A stretch of 64,000 nt of DNA from Scortum barcoo. Taxonomy: Eukaryota; Chordata; Actinopteri; Centrarchiformes; Terapontidae. A model generated the notes under the pieces. The model did not search any database. It was not told where the DNA came from and saw only the letters and a list, made by a program, of their open reading frames with translations. The position numbers were made by a program, and so were the translations under genes. Shown piece after piece: positions 63,571 to 64,000 of the stretch (its first letter is position 1; each line of letters starts with the position of its first letter). The stretch covers positions 6,220,483 through 6,284,482 of the forward strand of contig CM041546.1 of assembly GCA_023238725.1 (NCBI GenBank). Direction: 5' to 3'.

Positions 63571-64000
63571 AAGCGTGCCATCACTTGAAAAGCATTTATC
63601 TCCAGTTTTAATGACACTTGAGTGTTAGCTCAAATCTTTTAAAAGTTAACTAAGCTAAATGACCTTTGCAGCCAATTAACCACAGCAATCATGGAGTAGG
63701 ATTTACAATGTGCGGGCATGGATCTATCTCTGTGTTCTCTTATTATTCTTGAAAAGTTGTTTTTTTTTCCCCTGAAACAAAAAAACCATGTCCTTTTTGT
63801 ATTATTGCAGATGAAACCCAAATCTGGTGATATTTAACATACAAATACAGCTGTAGCTCGTAGCGTCATAAATATTGCATACTGCGTACTCATCCAAAAG
63901 CTTTGGGATCTCTTATCTTAAAAAACGCTTACATTACCATGACCTTTCGGTGGCTGAGACATGCAGCAGGGCTTCAGGAATTTTGATCATGTTTAGATAT

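Larger units (their letters stand above)
44711..64000 (+). other. rbms3: rbms3 intron downstream of exon C (partial)
   Basis: At least 19.3 kb of intron starting GTAAGC. The next exon of the family should begin QQEQDPTNLYISNLP and open RRM2; I did not find it, so the intron runs past the window. Contents: a G-rich patch at 45581-45608, paired T and A runs at 45861-45927, a solo LTR at 46338-46777, TG and TA microsatellites at 48534-48567 and 50256-50300, a degenerate repeat near 48.83-49.06 kb, a short telomere-like triplet at 49147-49164, a C15 run at 49465-49479, a CATC tetranucleotide repeat at 57801-57854, a SINE-like repeat near 59.87-60.03 kb, a LINE fragment at 60.3-60.5 kb, CA/CT and TA repeats near 61.0 and 61.7 kb, and a TG run at 61999-62016. 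Other parts look unique. Confidence 0.85.

Overview
The window looks like nuclear DNA of a ray-finned (teleost) fish. It is dominated by intron sequence with dense dinucleotide microsatellites and the remains of a Tc1-like transposon, a solo LTR, a LINE and SINE-like repeats. The only protein-coding signal I can support is three consecutive internal exons, on the + strand, of a gene for an RRM-type single-stranded nucleic-acid-binding protein of the RBMS (MSSP) family. The peptide signature (DQDLIKLCQP, AILDKNTNQCK, QKAVASLKASGVQAQMAK) matches RBMS3 better than RBMS1 or RBMS2.

Layout. Positions 1-26969 are the 3' part of a long upstream intron whose first exon lies outside the window. Exon A (26970-27148) carries a Pro/Gly-rich linker and the start of RRM1, including RNP2. 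A 9.2 kb intron follows. Exon B (36394-36452) carries the YGKIVSTKAILDKNTNQCK part of RRM1. After an 8.2 kb intron, exon C (44615-44710) carries RNP1 and the end of RRM1. Positions 44711-64000 are intron again; the exon expected to begin RRM2 was not found. Phases agree at both A/B and B/C joins, and all donors and acceptors follow the GT-AG rule.

The most important observation is in exon C. The read sequence has four extra bases inside the RNP1 motif (a GACTTTG unit in tandem where one copy plus GTG is expected). This shifts the frame and gives a TGA within nine codons. It may be an assembly error, a polymorphism or a real lesion. Exon C also has a (TG)n run just before its acceptor, and a downstream AG whose use would remove the lesion and restore the frame.

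The introns hold a 727-bp Tc1-like element with matching inverted repeats and TA flanks, a 440-bp solo LTR with a 5-bp CTATA target duplication, an imperfect local duplication at 38.8-39.3 kb, a decayed LINE reverse-transcriptase fragment, several SINE-like or other interspersed repeats, two CpG-rich patches (about 12.0-12.4 kb and 17.8-18.3 kb), and many microsatellites. I see no operon, CRISPR array, defence system, rRNA or convincing tRNA gene. Nearly all open frames of 60-190 codons here look like chance frames in introns.
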